NCBI GenBank assembly: GCA_949152475.1
Contig: OX424560.1
Coordinates: 19,841,106-19,905,105 of the forward strand
Source: Terebella lapidaria
Lineage: Eukaryota; Annelida; Polychaeta; Terebellida; Terebellidae
Direction: 5' to 3'
Length of the DNA: 64,000 bases
This document shows positions 62,830-64,000 of the stretch, one piece after another. The first letter of the stretch is position 1; every line of letters starts with the position of its first letter. A program made the translations under genes and the position numbers. The notes beneath the pieces were generated by a model. It had not been told where the DNA came from. It saw only the letters and a program-made list of their open reading frames with translations, and did no database searches.

Positions 62830-63003
62830 ATACTCTGATTTTTCTAACTCGTTTACACAGTTTTTCGCTGATATTTTTGCGATGCTAAATGCTATCGTAC
62901 TATAACTTGGCATACGTCACCAGGGAGTCAAACGGCAATTATTTACCGAATGTCAGTCTTCTATCTCGAAAATTGAAAAAGTTGGCAATCTACCCCTATG
63001 TTA
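62830..63003 (+). pseudogene. Exon-like sequence, broken copy of 63226-63400 (inverted)
   Basis: The plus-strand frame reads YSDFSNSFTQFFADIFAMLN then AIVL and a stop, continuing afterwards with KRQLFTECQSS and KVGNLPLC. The minus-strand partner reads the same pattern without the internal stop. Nucleotide identity is about 75%. The protein is unknown to me. Confidence 0.4.
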
Positions 63004-63225
63004 AATTTAGTCTTGTCATTTAATTTCTGGGTCCGCACGCAATTTCGTGCATTTGCTCGGTTTTGTAGTAGTGCAATCTTTCAAAATCAACATGATTGTG
63101 TAGAATACACTCCCAATGTGTTATCTGGTCTAAAATTACAACAATACTTCGAATCCTGGTGGGTGTTAACAGGATCAAATCCTTGAATAAGCTCTGATTC
63201 TCGAGATCCCGTTTTTGGCTGAAAT

Positions 63226-63474
63226 TTAACATTGGGGTAGATTGCCAACTTCTTCAATTATTGCGATAGAAATCTGAAATTTGGTAGAAAATTGCCGTTT
63301 GTCTCCGTGGTGAAGTGTGTCAAGTAATGGAACGATACCATTTAGCATGGCGAAGATATCGTCAAAAACCGGTGTAAACAAGTTAGAAAAATCAGAGTAT
63401 ACAAGGCTTGTCCAATGGCCAGATTGAAGACTCAGTCGATATACATACAGATCCTGAACGTTATACAGCGCCAA
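63226..63474 (-). CDS. Unknown exon-like open frame, intact member of an inverted pair
   Basis: Eighty-two codons, ending in a stop shared with the partner copy. Core: YSDFSNLFTPVFDDIFAMLN, then GIVPLLDTLHHGDKRQF and IIEEVGNLPQC. Spacing and many residues match the frame at 62830-63003, with differences often at third positions, which hints at past coding. The real exon may start downstream of the listed ATG; splice sites are not clear. It could also be part of a mobile element with inverted ends. Confidence 0.3.
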   Translation of the reverse strand: MALYNVQDLYVYRLSLQSGHWTSLVYSDFSNLFTPVFDDIFAMLNGIVPLLDTLHHGDKRQFSTKFQISIAIIEEVGNLPQC

Positions 63475-64000
63475 TCAAATGTAACTTACATAGAAAACAG
63501 ACAGCGTTTTAGGGTACAGTTTCTTGACTATGGTTAGACTACATATCATAGAACAATAACCTACTGCCTGTTTTCGGATTTACCTCAACACTTGATGGGA
63601 ATTTGATGGTCAAAATAGCATGTTATAAATCATCCGCATTGAAGATACACTGGGCAAAAGAAAATGATTGTCAATCGCATTAACAACGTCTATATCCATT
63701 GGCATTGTAAACTCAACCACAAACTACATCAAGAATTCAGCGATTCTGATATTTTCTAAGTGCAGTATAGAACCAAAATCACAACAACTTCTCACTCCTG
63801 AGTACAACGTTCTCGACAGCTGAGCATTGACGGTATTTGCCATACGAATAATCCGCTGATCTGTACTTAGCGCTTCACTGACCAGGGGCACAAGACATTT
63901 TCAGGGAATCGCAATAGATATACACATTTGCACATCAATTTGACATGACTATCGATGGGATACTTGAAATTTAAGGGTAGGTTATTGATCACGGATAGGT
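63475..64000. other. Right edge, unassigned
   Basis: AT-rich sequence with no supported feature. Confidence 0.4.

Overview
The window is animal nuclear DNA, probably from a marine invertebrate (amphioxus, ambulacrarian or lophotrochozoan; I cannot resolve which). Genes are split by GT-AG introns with matching phases. The DNA is AT-rich and full of short palindromes of the ACATGTAT and TAGGCCTA kind. Most of it is repeats and transposon debris. There is no operon, CRISPR array, Shine-Dalgarno context, tRNA or rRNA that I can support.

Layout. 1-2.55 kb: a 338-bp tandem repeat family interrupted by a 1.28-kb TA-flanked non-autonomous element that carries a 134-bp minisatellite. 2.55-7.3 kb: a diverged duplicated block, a near-perfect 140-bp foldback and otherwise unassigned DNA. 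7.39-12.02 kb, plus strand: the one host gene I can build, three phase-matched exons of a four-helix membrane protein of MS4A/CD20 type with a long proline-rich N-terminal tail. Its last exon is not identified.

13.7-24.85 and 32.1-42.1 kb: a field of diverged 2.5-4 kb segmental repeats that share the same ordered sub-blocks. Three mobile elements sit in this field, and paralogous repeat units act as their empty sites. The main one is a 7.24-kb P-superfamily DNA transposon (24859-32099). It has 32-bp perfect terminal inverted repeats, 13-bp subterminal inverted repeats, a 7-8 bp target-site duplication and a ten-exon THAP9-like transposase gene on the minus strand. The gene reads through all ten exons with consistent intron phases, but two frameshifts break it (an A7 run in the THAP exon and a net -1 in the catalytic exon). 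A 301-bp TA-flanked MITE sits in its third intron. The other two insertions are a 1.63-kb TA element (36802-38432) and a ~0.3-kb MITE (~22140-22437).

41408-55925: a head-to-tail triplication of a 4839-bp unit. The copies differ by one substitution and one homopolymer length change that I can see, and the junctions carry GCTT microhomology. Each copy holds a decayed retroelement ORF1-like reading frame with a coiled coil and an SGNH-hydrolase-like GTND motif.

56-64 kb: another diverged copy of the segmental repeat, several short orphan open stretches, a ~1.28-kb inverted repeat with a nested 245-bp foldback, a DIRS/Ngaro-like reverse transcriptase-RNase H fragment with a frameshift, and an inverted pair of exon-like sequences.

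How the parts relate: the repeat field supplied landing sites. The P element, if it was once active, would have encoded its own transposase acting on its terminal and subterminal repeats. The MS4A-like gene lies just upstream of the repeat field, and its missing 3' exon may lie inside or beyond that field.
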